Position numbers and translations under genes: made by a program
Shown: piece by piece, positions 27,778-35,796 of the stretch
Position numbering within the stretch: position 1 is the stretch's first letter
How the letters are laid out: each line of letters starts with the position of its first letter
The notes under the pieces: generated by a model
The model's input: only the letters and a program-made list of their open reading frames with translations
What the model was told of the DNA's origin: nothing
Databases searched by the model: none
Source of the DNA: Saccharothrix luteola
GTDB lineage: Bacteria > Actinomycetota > Actinomycetes > Mycobacteriales > Pseudonocardiaceae
Assembly (NCBI RefSeq): GCF_020859565.1
Contig: NZ_JAJHUO010000001.1
Coordinates: 366,728-430,727 of the forward strand
Reading direction: 5' to 3'
Length of the DNA: 64,000 nucleotides

Positions 27778-28966
27778 CCGGGAGCCGGTCCAGGCCGCGT
27801 GCCATCCGACCGCGCCGCCAGGACAGCTCCTCCACGCCGACCGCGAGGCGCAGGTCCGGGAAGCGGCGCAGCAGGGAGCCGATGGCGACGCGCAGCTCCG
27901 CCTTCGCCAGTTGCGCGGCGACGCAGTAGTGCAGGCCGAACCCGAACGCCAGGTGCGGGTTCGGCTTTCGGGTCACGTCGAGTTCGTCAGGGCGCTCGAA
28001 GACGCGCTCGTCGCGGTTGGCGGCGTCGGGGTGCACCATCACCGCGTCACCGGCCCGCACGAGCACGCCGCCCAGTTCGACGTCCTCCAACGCGATCCGG
28101 GTGAACCCCGCCGAGGTCACCAGGGGGTTGAAGCGCAGCAGCTCGTCCACCGCCCGGTCGATCAGCGACGGGTCGGCGCGCAGCGCGGCGAGCTGGTCGG
28201 GGTGGGTGAGCAGGGTGTGGATGCCGTTGCCGAGCTCGCTGGTCGTGGTCTCCAGGCCCGCGTAGAGCAAGGTCACGCCCAGCACCACGAGCTCGTTCTC
28301 GCTGAGGCGGTCTTCGGTGTCCCGCGCCTCGACCAGGGCACCGAGCAGGTCGTCGCCCGGTTCGCGGCGGCGGGCGGCGACCAGGCCGGCCACGTAGTCC
28401 TTCAAACTGGCGAACGCGTCGTGGATCTCCTCGCTGGAGAACGCGGTGGTGGCCAGGGCGACGTCGATCCAGCCGGCGAACCGGTCGCGGTCGGCGACCG
28501 GGACGCCCAGCATCTGGCAGATCACCGCCACCGGCACCGGCACCGCGAAGCCGGTGATCAGGTCGGCGGGAGGTCCCTGCTCCTCGATCCGGTCGAGCAG
28601 CTCGTCGGTGACGTGCTGGGCGTGCTCCGCCAGGCGCTCGATCCGGCGAGGGCTGAACGCGGCGGCGACCAGGCGGCGCAGCCGGGTGTGCTCGGGCGGG
28701 TCCACCGTGTGCAACGTCGCGTCGGTGTGCCTGCGGGGCGAGGCGCGGGGCACGTCCCGGTCCAGCAGCGCCGCCCGGCTGAACCGCGGATCGCCGAGCA
28801 CCGTGCGGACGTCGGCGTGCCGCACGGCCAGCCAGGCGTCGCCGCCGTAGGGCAGCGAGATCCGGCTGAGCGGTTCGCGCTGCCGCAGGTGGGCGTACTC
28901 CGGCTCCAGCACCAGTGCGGTCGGCTCGCGGAACGGGTACGCGCGGGCTGCCTGCGTGGGTCGCAT
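27755..28966 (-). CDS. Cytochrome P450
   Basis: A 403-aa soluble bacterial P450. The I-helix oxygen-activation motif is AGLETTT (near residue 235), with Glu in the place of the usual acidic residue. The K-helix ExxR is ELLR, and the heme loop is FGFGLHYC with the axial Cys near residue 348. The start at 28966 has GGGGAG upstream. It is divergent from a methyltransferase gene and is the first gene of a cluster with methyltransferases, a PLP enzyme and an ATP-grasp ligase, so it probably hydroxylates an intermediate. No ferredoxin gene is next to it. Confidence 0.94.
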   Translation of the reverse strand: MRPTQAARAYPFREPTALVLEPEYAHLRQREPLSRISLPYGGDAWLAVRHADVRTVLGDPRFSRAALLDRDVPRASPRRHTDATLHTVDPPEHTRLRRLVAAAFSPRRIERLAEHAQHVTDELLDRIEEQGPPADLITGFAVPVPVAVICQMLGVPVADRDRFAGWIDVALATTAFSSEEIHDAFASLKDYVAGLVAARRREPGDDLLGALVEARDTEDRLSENELVVLGVTLLYAGLETTTSELGNGIHTLLTHPDQLAALRADPSLIDRAVDELLRFNPLVTSAGFTRIALEDVELGGVLVRAGDAVMVHPDAANRDERVFERPDELDVTRKPNPHLAFGFGLHYCVAAQLAKAELRVAIGSLLRRFPDLRLAVGVEELSWRRGRMARGLDRLPVTWSSAS

Positions 28967-29063
28967 CGATCTCCCCGGTTCCGAAGGCCGAGTCGTCACG
29001 ACCAGTGGTCGGCCCGGCGGGCGAGGAAGTTCCCGCGAAGTCGACCGGGGTTCGCCCGTGCCG

Positions 29064-29089
29064 GGAACCAGCGGGCGTTCCCCGACGAC
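29064..29089 (+). promoter_or_regulatory. ECF sigma promoter for the first methyltransferase
   Basis: GGAACC (29064-29069), 16 bases, then CGAC (29086-29089), about 50 bases before the methyltransferase start. The same two boxes at the same spacing occur at three other promoters in this window, one of them before the ECF anti-sigma gene at 40.8 kb. Confidence 0.65.
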
Positions 29090-29141
29090 CCTAAGACTGG
29101 AGCGGTGCGATTCCACCCGAGGACGACGTGGCTGGAGCGGC

Positions 29142-29879
29142 ATGGACTGGTACGAGGACGACGATCTCTGGACGGGCTTCGCCGAGGTGATGTTCCCGCC
29201 GCACCGGGCGGCGGAGGCTGAACGCCTGGTGACCACCTCGCCGTTGCTCGAGGTCGCCCCCGGCGACCGGGTGCTCGACCTCGCCTGCGGACCGGCGACC
29301 CACGTCGTGCCGCTGGCCCGCCGCGGAGCGGTGGTCACCGGGGTCGACCTGAGCGAGGCGATGCTGGCGCGGGCGCACGAGGTGTGCGAGCGGGCAGGTG
29401 TGCGGGCGCGGCTGGTGCGGGCGGACATGCGCGAGCACGTCGAGCCGGACGCCTACGACCTGGTGATCAACATGTACACGTCGTTCGGCTACTTCACCGA
29501 CCCGGGCGAGAACCTGGCGGTGCTGCGCAACGCCCACGCCAACCTCGTCGCCGGTGGGCGGCTGCTGGTCGACGTCCTGGGCAAGGAGGTGTTCGCCGGC
29601 TGGGTCGGCCGCCCGCAGGCGGTGGACGTGGACGGCGGCACGGTGTTCATGCGCGACACCGTGCTGGAGGACTGGACGCGCCTGCGCAGCGACTGGACCT
29701 GGGTGCGCGGGAACGAGGTGCGGCGCACGTCGCTCTACTCCACCCTCTACAGCGCCGCCGAGCTGCGGGCCCTGTTCGAGGAGGCCGGGTTCACCGATGT
29801 CGAGTGCTTCGGCGACTTCGACTGCTCCCCCTACGACAACCACGCACGCCGGCTGATCGTCCGGGGCGTCCGCGCCTGA
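29142..29879 (+). CDS. Class I SAM-dependent methyltransferase
   Basis: A 245-aa methyltransferase with motif I VLDLACGPATH, an acidic ribose-binding residue in GVDLSEAM, VRADMREH and the typical VAGGRLLVDVLG strand. GGAGC precedes the ATG at 29142. It stands alone between the divergent P450 and a strong convergent terminator and has an ECF-type promoter. The acceptor is unknown; in this cluster it probably methylates the natural product. Confidence 0.88.
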   Translation: MDWYEDDDLWTGFAEVMFPPHRAAEAERLVTTSPLLEVAPGDRVLDLACGPATHVVPLARRGAVVTGVDLSEAMLARAHEVCERAGVRARLVRADMREHVEPDAYDLVINMYTSFGYFTDPGENLAVLRNAHANLVAGGRLLVDVLGKEVFAGWVGRPQAVDVDGGTVFMRDTVLEDWTRLRSDWTWVRGNEVRRTSLYSTLYSAAELRALFEEAGFTDVECFGDFDCSPYDNHARRLIVRGVRA

Positions 29880-29885
29880 GAAGAC

Positions 29886-29928
29886 GAGTCGAGGGCCGCC
29901 GGGCCCGGGCGCCCGGCGGCCTCGACTC
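29886..29928. terminator. Strong bidirectional terminator
   Basis: Left arm 29886-29904 and right arm 29911-29928 form an 18-bp GC-rich stem with one bulged G and a 6-base loop. It separates the methyltransferase from the convergent binding-protein gene. Confidence 0.75.
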
Positions 29929-29947
29929 CTCAGGTGGGGCGGGGGGA

Positions 29948-31147
29948 TCAGGTGGCCTTGGCACCGGGGAACAGGTCCGGCGCCAGGCCGGTGGCGAAGT
30001 CGCGGATGAGCACGTCGACGTCGAGGTAGGTCTTGGCGCGGCACTCCTCGAAGTTCTCGTCGACGCCGGCGATGAAGTTGTTCTCCCGGAAGGGCCGGAA
30101 CTGGTTCGTGCGCGGGTCGGCGGTCAGCGTGTCGCGGGTCATCTTCACGGGGTCGTAGACGATGAAGAAGTCGGCGTCGGCGGCGGTGCCCACGGCCTTC
30201 TCGAAGTCGTACGGCTGACCGTTCGGGGCGGGGTTGTCGGGTGCGAAGACGTTGTCCACCCCGAGTTGGGCGAGCAGGCGGCCGACGAGTGTTTCGGCGC
30301 CGTGGCCGTGGAGGAACTCGCAGCCGCGCTCCGGGGCGATGCAGAGGTAGCCGACCTCGCGGTTGTCGATCTTGCCGGACACGGTGGCGACGACCTCGTC
30401 GTACTTGGCCTTGATGGTGTCGAACTCGGTGTTGGCGGCGGCTTCGGCGTTGTAGAAGGCCGCCACCATCTTGATCCACTCGGCGGAGGCCAGGGCGTGG
30501 CGCTCCAGCCGGTTGGACACGCTCACGCCGGGCATGCCGGCGGCGCGGGCGTTGCTGATGTCGTCGAAGCCCTTGCCGAACCCGGACATGAAGATGGCCT
30601 GGTTCTTCAGGCCCAGCACGGCTTCCTTGTTCAGGTCGGTGTACTCGCCGATCGACATCGGCTTGCCCGCGGCCTCGGCCACGCCGGCGTACCACTTGTC
30701 CTTCTCGGCGTTGCCCAGCAGCTGGCCGCTCAAGCCGGTGATGGTCTGGTTCTTGCCCAGGCGGTCGACCATGGCGAGCGCGTTGAACGAGGTGACCGAC
30801 ACGTTGGTGACGGGGACCTGGACGACCAGTGCACCCGCCAAGTCGCCGGTGGCCTCCGGTTGGGGTGTCCCGCACTGGTAGAGCACGTACTTCAGCTCGG
30901 GGCCGTCGGCGTTCTCGGTGTCGGTGAGCGTGATGGTCTTGTAGGAGTTGTGGTAGCTGATCTGCCACAGCTCGGATTCGGTGACGGTGCTCTTGTCGGG
31001 GAAGTAGTCCCGGCCCTCGGCGTAGTCGGTGACGCAGCCCTCCGCGCCTGCCTGGCCGCCCGACGCGCCGGGGCTCGATCCCCCGCAGCCGGCCAGTGCG
31101 AGGGGCAGCGCGAGCAGCGCGACGGCCGAGCGGATGAGTGTGTTCAC
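29948..31147 (-). CDS. ABC importer substrate-binding lipoprotein, siderophore/iron type
   Basis: A 399-aa lipoprotein with lipobox LALAGC near residue 21 and a Gly/Ser linker. The remainder has the two-lobe layout of metal-chelate binding proteins joined by a long helix. The GTG at 31147 has AGGAG upstream. It is the last gene of the operon permease-ATPase-binding protein, 63 bases after the ATPase. It is longer than FhuD-type proteins and has several Cys, so the ligand may not be a common siderophore. Confidence 0.82.
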   Translation of the reverse strand: MNTLIRSAVALLALPLALAGCGGSSPGASGGQAGAEGCVTDYAEGRDYFPDKSTVTESELWQISYHNSYKTITLTDTENADGPELKYVLYQCGTPQPEATGDLAGALVVQVPVTNVSVTSFNALAMVDRLGKNQTITGLSGQLLGNAEKDKWYAGVAEAAGKPMSIGEYTDLNKEAVLGLKNQAIFMSGFGKGFDDISNARAAGMPGVSVSNRLERHALASAEWIKMVAAFYNAEAAANTEFDTIKAKYDEVVATVSGKIDNREVGYLCIAPERGCEFLHGHGAETLVGRLLAQLGVDNVFAPDNPAPNGQPYDFEKAVGTAADADFFIVYDPVKMTRDTLTADPRTNQFRPFRENNFIAGVDENFEECRAKTYLDVDVLIRDFATGLAPDLFPGAKAT

Positions 31148-31210
31148 GGTGGTGCTCTCCTGCGTGTGCGTGGGTTCCGGTTGCGGGACGGGGCGTCGGC
31201 GGGGTGGGCG

Positions 31211-32257
31211 CTACCCGGTCCGCGCGTCTTCGGGCAGCGACGCGGCTCGGCCGCGCAGGTGGGTGACCAGGGCGTCGAAGCCGACGCCCGGCGCGCCGTC
31301 GACGTTCCAGCGGCACGGTGTGCCGTGCTCGATGCTCAGGATGTGGTCGGCGTCCTCGGAGGTGGGTTCCCACCCGGCGCGGCGCACGGCGTGCTCGGCC
31401 CACTGCCGCAGCCGACCGTCGGCGACCACCCGCACGGTGGCCCCCGGTTCGGTGACGTCGGCGACGACGATGGTGGCCGCGGCGTCGTCGAAGGACATGT
31501 TCTCGCCGGTGAACGTGCGGGTCACCGCGTCGCCGTAGGCGAGGTCCTCGGGCGCGCCGGCGGTGACCGTGCCGTCGCCGCCGACCAACCACACCTGGTC
31601 GGCGCGGCGCAGCGCGAACCCCAGGTCGTGGGTGGACAGCACGATCGCCGCACCGGTCGTGGCGGCGAGCCGGGTCAGCATCGCCGCGAACTCGATGCGG
31701 CGCGCCACGTCCAGGAACGCGGTGGGCTCGTCCAGCACCAGCACGGCGGGCTCCTGGGCCAGGGCACGGGCCACCATGACCCGCTGGCGCTCACCGTCGG
31801 ACAGGTCGGTCAGCGGGCGGTCGCGCAGGTCGGCCACCCCGGCGTCGGCCAGCGCCCGGTCCACCGCGGCGCGGTCCCGGTCCTTCTCCCGGCCGATCCA
31901 GGACCGGTACGGCATCCGGCCCAGCGCCACCACCGCTTCGACGCTCATCTGCCCCACGTCGACCGGTTCGGTCAGCGTGACGGCCAACCGCCGCGCCCGC
32001 TGTCGCGGTGAGAGGGTCGCGAGGTCGCGGCCGTCGAGCAGCACGTGGCCGGCCAGTGGCGGCTGCGCGCCGACCAACGTGCGCAGCAGGGTCGACTTCC
32101 CCGCGCCGTTGGGGCCGATCAACGCGATCAGCTCACCGGGCCGAGCGGCCAGGTGCACGTCCCGGAGCACGGTAACGGCGGGATGACGGCGACGCCGCCG
32201 ATAACCGGCCGCGAGCGCCACCGCCTGCAAGGCGGGTCGGGGGTTCTCGGTCGTCAC
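31211..32257 (-). CDS. ABC importer ATP-binding protein, FecE type
   Basis: A 348-aa ATPase of the siderophore/B12 class. Walker A GPNGAGKST, the signature LSDGERQRVMVARAL, Walker B AVLVLDEPTAFLD and the switch His in STHDLG are present. The C-terminal 90 residues extend beyond the usual domain and are not recognised. The GTG at 32257 overlaps the permease stop (GTGA), so the two are translationally coupled. Confidence 0.92.
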   Translation of the reverse strand: MTTENPRPALQAVALAAGYRRRRRHPAVTVLRDVHLAARPGELIALIGPNGAGKSTLLRTLVGAQPPLAGHVLLDGRDLATLSPRQRARRLAVTLTEPVDVGQMSVEAVVALGRMPYRSWIGREKDRDRAAVDRALADAGVADLRDRPLTDLSDGERQRVMVARALAQEPAVLVLDEPTAFLDVARRIEFAAMLTRLAATTGAAIVLSTHDLGFALRRADQVWLVGGDGTVTAGAPEDLAYGDAVTRTFTGENMSFDDAAATIVVADVTEPGATVRVVADGRLRQWAEHAVRRAGWEPTSEDADHILSIEHGTPCRWNVDGAPGVGFDALVTHLRGRAASLPEDARTG

Positions 32258-33366
32258 GCCTGCCTCCTCGCCCGGCCCGACAGCAGCACCCACAGGATCA
32301 CCGGCGCGCCGACGAACGCGGTCACCGAGTTCAGCGGCAGCGAGGTCCGGGTCAACCCGTTGCCCCCCGCCACGTACTCGGCGACCAGCACGATCACCGC
32401 CCCGATCAACGCGCTCGCGGGCAGCACGAGCCGGTGGTCCGAGGTGCGCAGCAACCCCCGTGCCAGGTGCGGAGCCGCCAGGCCGACGAACCCGATGGCG
32501 CCGCAGTAGGCCGTGGTGATCCCCGACAGCACCGCCACGCTCGCCAACGACAGGAAGTGCACCCGCCGCACGTTGATCCCGAGGCTGCCCGCGTAGCGGT
32601 CGCCGAGCAGCAGGGCGTTGAGCGGCTGGGCCAGGAACACCGACAGCACCAGCACCACGGCGCACGACACGGCGATGACCTGCAACTCGTTCCACGTCAC
32701 GTTGCGCACCGAGCCGCGGGTGAACGTGGCCAGCGCCTGCAACCGGTCCGGGTCGGTGTAGTAGACCAGCATGTCCACCACGGCGCCCGCCAGGTAACCC
32801 AGCATCACGCCGACGACCAGCACCACCACCGGGTCTCCGACGCGGCGCGCGATGCCCAGGGCGATCAGGAGCACCCCGGCGGCCCCGGCGACCGCGGCAC
32901 CGGTGACGCCGAGCTGGCTGACCAGCCCCAGACCCGACAACCACCCCACGCCGCTGGTGCCCAGGATGACGACCGACGCGCCCAGGATCGCGCCCGAGCT
33001 GACGCCGAGCACGAACGGGTCCGCCAACGGGTTGCGGAACAGCGTCTGCATCTGCGCCCCGCCCACCGCCAACGCGGCACCGGCCAGCAACCCGGCCACC
33101 ACCTTCGGCAACCGCGCGTCCAGCACGATCGTGCGGTTGACCGCGGACTCCGCGTCCTGGCCCGTCAGGACGCGCAGGACCTCGCCGATCGGGATGGCGA
33201 TCGAACCCTGCGCGATCAGGACCACCACCGCGCCCAGCAGCAGGAGGACCAGCAGCCCGAACAGCCCCGCCACGTACCCGACTCGCCGACGCGCCCCGGT
33301 ACCGCGTGGCAGTGCGGTGACCCCGCTGTCGACCACGTCCTCGACACCCGTGCCACTACTCGACAC
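32254..33366 (-). CDS. FecCD-family iron-chelate permease
   Basis: About 370 aa with roughly ten membrane helices. FecCD-type motifs include PRTLP-like ARLPKVVAGLLAGAALAVGGAQMQTLFRNPLADPFVLGV-type segments, seen here as separate blocks near the N-terminus, and AYCGAIGFVGLAAPHLAR. A single permease gene implies a homodimer. The GTG at 33366 is chosen as the first start after the ECF-type promoter; GGGAGG lies 13 bases upstream, so a nearby start is possible. Confidence 0.88.
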   Translation of the reverse strand: MSSSGTGVEDVVDSGVTALPRGTGARRRVGYVAGLFGLLVLLLLGAVVVLIAQGSIAIPIGEVLRVLTGQDAESAVNRTIVLDARLPKVVAGLLAGAALAVGGAQMQTLFRNPLADPFVLGVSSGAILGASVVILGTSGVGWLSGLGLVSQLGVTGAAVAGAAGVLLIALGIARRVGDPVVVLVVGVMLGYLAGAVVDMLVYYTDPDRLQALATFTRGSVRNVTWNELQVIAVSCAVVLVLSVFLAQPLNALLLGDRYAGSLGINVRRVHFLSLASVAVLSGITTAYCGAIGFVGLAAPHLARGLLRTSDHRLVLPASALIGAVIVLVAEYVAGGNGLTRTSLPLNSVTAFVGAPVILWVLLSGRARRQA

Positions 33367-33421
33367 CGCGCACCCTGTTCCTCCCGCTCGGGCCGCTGAC
33401 GAACCGGCCACCACCTCAGAA

Positions 33422-33447
33422 GTCGTACCGCACCGCCCTCCGGTTCC
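33422..33447 (-). promoter_or_regulatory. ECF sigma promoter for the iron-chelate importer operon
   Basis: On the minus strand GGAACC (33447-33442), 16 bases, CGAC (33425-33422), about 55 bases before the permease start. It matches the other three sites in both boxes and spacing. Confidence 0.65.
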
Positions 33448-33550
33448 CGGGCACCACGCGAACGCGGAGGCGGTGACGATTCCGCGGTAGCCGGGAACTC
33501 CGGTGGTCGGCCGGCCGACCTGCTGGAGGTCGACCTGGGGAGGACATCGC

Positions 33551-34303
33551 ATGCGGGACTTCGGGCCGGAGACCTACGGTGAGCTCAACGCCGACGTCTA
33601 CGACGAGTGGCACGCCGCGCACGACCCCACCGACGCGGTGCGCGGCCTGGCCGAGCTCATCGGGGAAGGTCCGGCCGGGCCGGTGTTCGAGCTCGCGGTG
33701 GGCACCGGGAGGGTGACGATCCCCCTGGCTTCGCTGGGCGTCGACCTGAGAGGCGTGGACGCCTCGGAGGCGATGGTGGCCCGCCTGCGCGCCAAACCCG
33801 GCGGCGACCGCATCCCCGTCGTCATCGGCGACATGGCCGATGTGGACGACGGCACCGACGACCTGTTCGCCATGGTGTTCGTCGTGTTCTCCACCTTCTT
33901 CTTCCTCCAGGACCAGGAAGAACAGGTGCGCTGCTTCGCCAACGCCGCGCAGCGCCTGCTGCCCGGGGGCCGGTTCGTGCTGGAGTGCCCGATGCCCGAC
34001 GTCGCCCGCTACCAGCGCAACCAGACGCTGGAGACCCACCAGGTCGGGCTCGACCGGGTGCGGCTGGCCGCCGTCCGCCACGATCCGGTCGAACAGCGCT
34101 TCGAGGGCCACCACGTGCTGATCACCGAGCGCGGGATCAAGCTGGCGCCGGCGTTCATGCGCTACGCCTGGCCGGCCGAACTCGACCTCATGGCCCGCCT
34201 GGCCGGGCTGCGGCGCGTGCATCGGTGGGGTGGCTGGCGCCGTGAGCCGTTCCGCGCCGAGGGCGACTACATCACCGTGTACGAGAAGCCCACGAATTCG
34301 TGA
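33551..34303 (+). CDS. Class I SAM-dependent methyltransferase
   Basis: A 250-aa methyltransferase with motif I VFELAVGTGRVTIPLA, GVDASEAM and LLPGGRFVLECPMPD. GGAGGA precedes the ATG at 33551. It is divergent from the importer operon and convergent with the MFS gene, 13 bases apart. Its ELAVGTGR motif is of the type found in methyltransferases of secondary metabolism, but the substrate is not evident. Confidence 0.87.
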   Translation: MRDFGPETYGELNADVYDEWHAAHDPTDAVRGLAELIGEGPAGPVFELAVGTGRVTIPLASLGVDLRGVDASEAMVARLRAKPGGDRIPVVIGDMADVDDGTDDLFAMVFVVFSTFFFLQDQEEQVRCFANAAQRLLPGGRFVLECPMPDVARYQRNQTLETHQVGLDRVRLAAVRHDPVEQRFEGHHVLITERGIKLAPAFMRYAWPAELDLMARLAGLRRVHRWGGWRREPFRAEGDYITVYEKPTNS

Positions 34304-34316
34304 TCCCGCAGGCGCA

Positions 34317-35519
34317 TCACCCGGTCCTGGACAACCGGCGGGCCACCACCAGCACCAGCGGCGGCAGCAACAGGCACTGCGCGGCCACCGCCAACCAGAA
34401 CCCCGGCAGCAGCTCCGCCCGCTCGAACAGCCCGTACACCGCACCGCCGACCACACCGCTGAGCAACGAACCCACGCCGACGGCCAACCGCTGCTGCCCG
34501 AACGTCACCGTGGCCGACCGCGTCGACCCCGCCAACGCCTCCAGGTCGTTCTTGAGGAACAGCACCGCGGTGCCCACCGCCATCGCCGCCACGCCCGCGG
34601 CGAGACCGACCACCCGGCCACCGGCGAACGCCACCATGCCCAAGGCCATGCAGCAGGAGCCGACCGCCACCGCCGACGGGTAGCCGACGCGACCGACCCG
34701 CCGTGCCACCAACGGCTGCACCGCCACCACCGCGAGCGAGTACCCCATCATGACCACCCCGTAGACGGCCGTGGGCACGCGGTCCTCCGCGAAGGGCGAC
34801 AGGTATTGGTAGAACTGCATGTACAGGTAGTGGGTCAGCACCGTCACCGCGAACGGCAACCCGGCCAAGCCCTTCAGCACCCGCCGGAACGGCTCGACCC
34901 GCGCCGGGGACGCCGCCGCGCTCTCCGGGCGCAGGAAGAAGTGACCGACCGCCAGCACGGCGTACAGCGCCGTCGTCATCGCGAACAACCGCCCCGGGTC
35001 GTGCAGGAACACCGCGCCCACAACCGGTCCGAGCGCGATGCCGAGGTTGCCCGCCGCGTTGCCCGCCGACAGCGCCTTGGGGCGCTGCTCGGCCGTCGCC
35101 GAGTGCACCAGGTAGCCGCGGTAGGCCGGCGAGTACAGCGCACCCGCGCCACAGCCCAGGAACAGCGCGAGCACCGTCAACGCCGGGTCTTCCGCGCCGA
35201 CCAGGTACGTCACCGCACCCAGGCCGTACACGGAGGTGGCCAGCAGCAGGCACCGCTTCAACCCGATCCGCTCGGCGAACGCCGCGGTCAACGGCGCACT
35301 CGCGAACTGCACCAGCGTGGCCACCCCGAGCACCACGCCGACCTGCGCCATCCCGACACCCAGCCGGTCGCGCAGCAGGACGGCCAGGTACGGGTAGACC
35401 GCGAACGTGCCGATGTTGACCAGGCACCCGCCCACCAGCAACGCGCGCTGGGCTCCGGTGAGACCCCTGCCGGCAGAACGCCTCCTGGTTCCCGTACCGC
35501 GCGACGCACCCGTGCCCAT
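34317..35519 (-). CDS. MFS exporter
   Basis: A 400-aa major facilitator with twelve likely membrane helices. The A-like motif is AFAERIGLKRCLL in the loop between helices 2 and 3, and ALSAGNAAGNLGIALGP resembles the motif C found in drug exporters. The ATG at 35519 was chosen for its spacing from GGGGTGG. It is divergent from the PLP-enzyme/ATP-grasp operon and probably exports the product of that operon. Confidence 0.88.
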   Translation of the reverse strand: MGTGASRGTGTRRRSAGRGLTGAQRALLVGGCLVNIGTFAVYPYLAVLLRDRLGVGMAQVGVVLGVATLVQFASAPLTAAFAERIGLKRCLLLATSVYGLGAVTYLVGAEDPALTVLALFLGCGAGALYSPAYRGYLVHSATAEQRPKALSAGNAAGNLGIALGPVVGAVFLHDPGRLFAMTTALYAVLAVGHFFLRPESAAASPARVEPFRRVLKGLAGLPFAVTVLTHYLYMQFYQYLSPFAEDRVPTAVYGVVMMGYSLAVVAVQPLVARRVGRVGYPSAVAVGSCCMALGMVAFAGGRVVGLAAGVAAMAVGTAVLFLKNDLEALAGSTRSATVTFGQQRLAVGVGSLLSGVVGGAVYGLFERAELLPGFWLAVAAQCLLLPPLVLVVARRLSRTG

Positions 35520-35616
35520 CGACCACCCCAGCTCGCGCTCGACTCCCCGGCACAGCACTGGTCGTCGCACCACCCCGGGAAGTTCCCTCGTACCCGCACC
35601 CGATTCCACCACCGCG

Positions 35617-35642
35617 GGAACCGACGAAGCCTCACCGACGAC
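35617..35642 (+). promoter_or_regulatory. ECF sigma promoter for the PLP-enzyme/ATP-grasp operon
   Basis: GGAACC (35617-35622), 16 bases, CGAC (35639-35642). The flanking sequence also resembles the region around the site at 29064, with AGTTCCC upstream and GACTGGAGCGG downstream in both. The transcript would begin about 75 bases before the short ORF at 35726. Confidence 0.65.
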
Positions 35643-35725
35643 CAGTAGGACTGGAGCGGTCCTCGCGCGCCTCCGTCCGCACCGACGCCGCTCGACGACA
35701 CGACCACACCCGAAAGGGCTCGACC

Positions 35726-35791
35726 ATGATCCTGACACGCACGACGGCGACACCGGGCACGCCCCGCGGCCCGCGCTCGATCGGGAGGTGA
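35726..35791 (+). CDS. Possible 21-codon leader ORF upstream of the PLP-enzyme gene
   Basis: ATG at 35726 with GAAAGGG seven bases upstream, 21 codons, rich in Thr, Pro and Arg. Its TGA (35789-35791) overlaps a possible GTG start of the next gene (GTGA at 35788), and its last codons form that gene's GGGAGG ribosome site. It could be a leader peptide coupling translation or, less likely, a small substrate for the ATP-grasp enzyme. Coding bias cannot be judged at this length. Confidence 0.35.
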   Translation: MILTRTTATPGTPRGPRSIGR

Positions 35792-35796
35792 GGACC

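Noticed and set aside
29948..31147. B12-binding protein (BtuF) for the importer
   Set aside because: No cobalamin gene or riboswitch-like leader was seen nearby; the ECF-linked biosynthesis genes make an iron or metallophore ligand more likely, though not proven.
31160..31182. GGAACC upstream of the binding-protein gene as a fifth ECF site
   Set aside because: The CGAC box is missing at the 16-base spacing (AGCA is there instead).
29091..31592. 833-codon minus-strand open frame across a methyltransferase and the binding protein
   Set aside because: It runs through a strong terminator and antisense to a real gene, with Arg-rich content and no domain.
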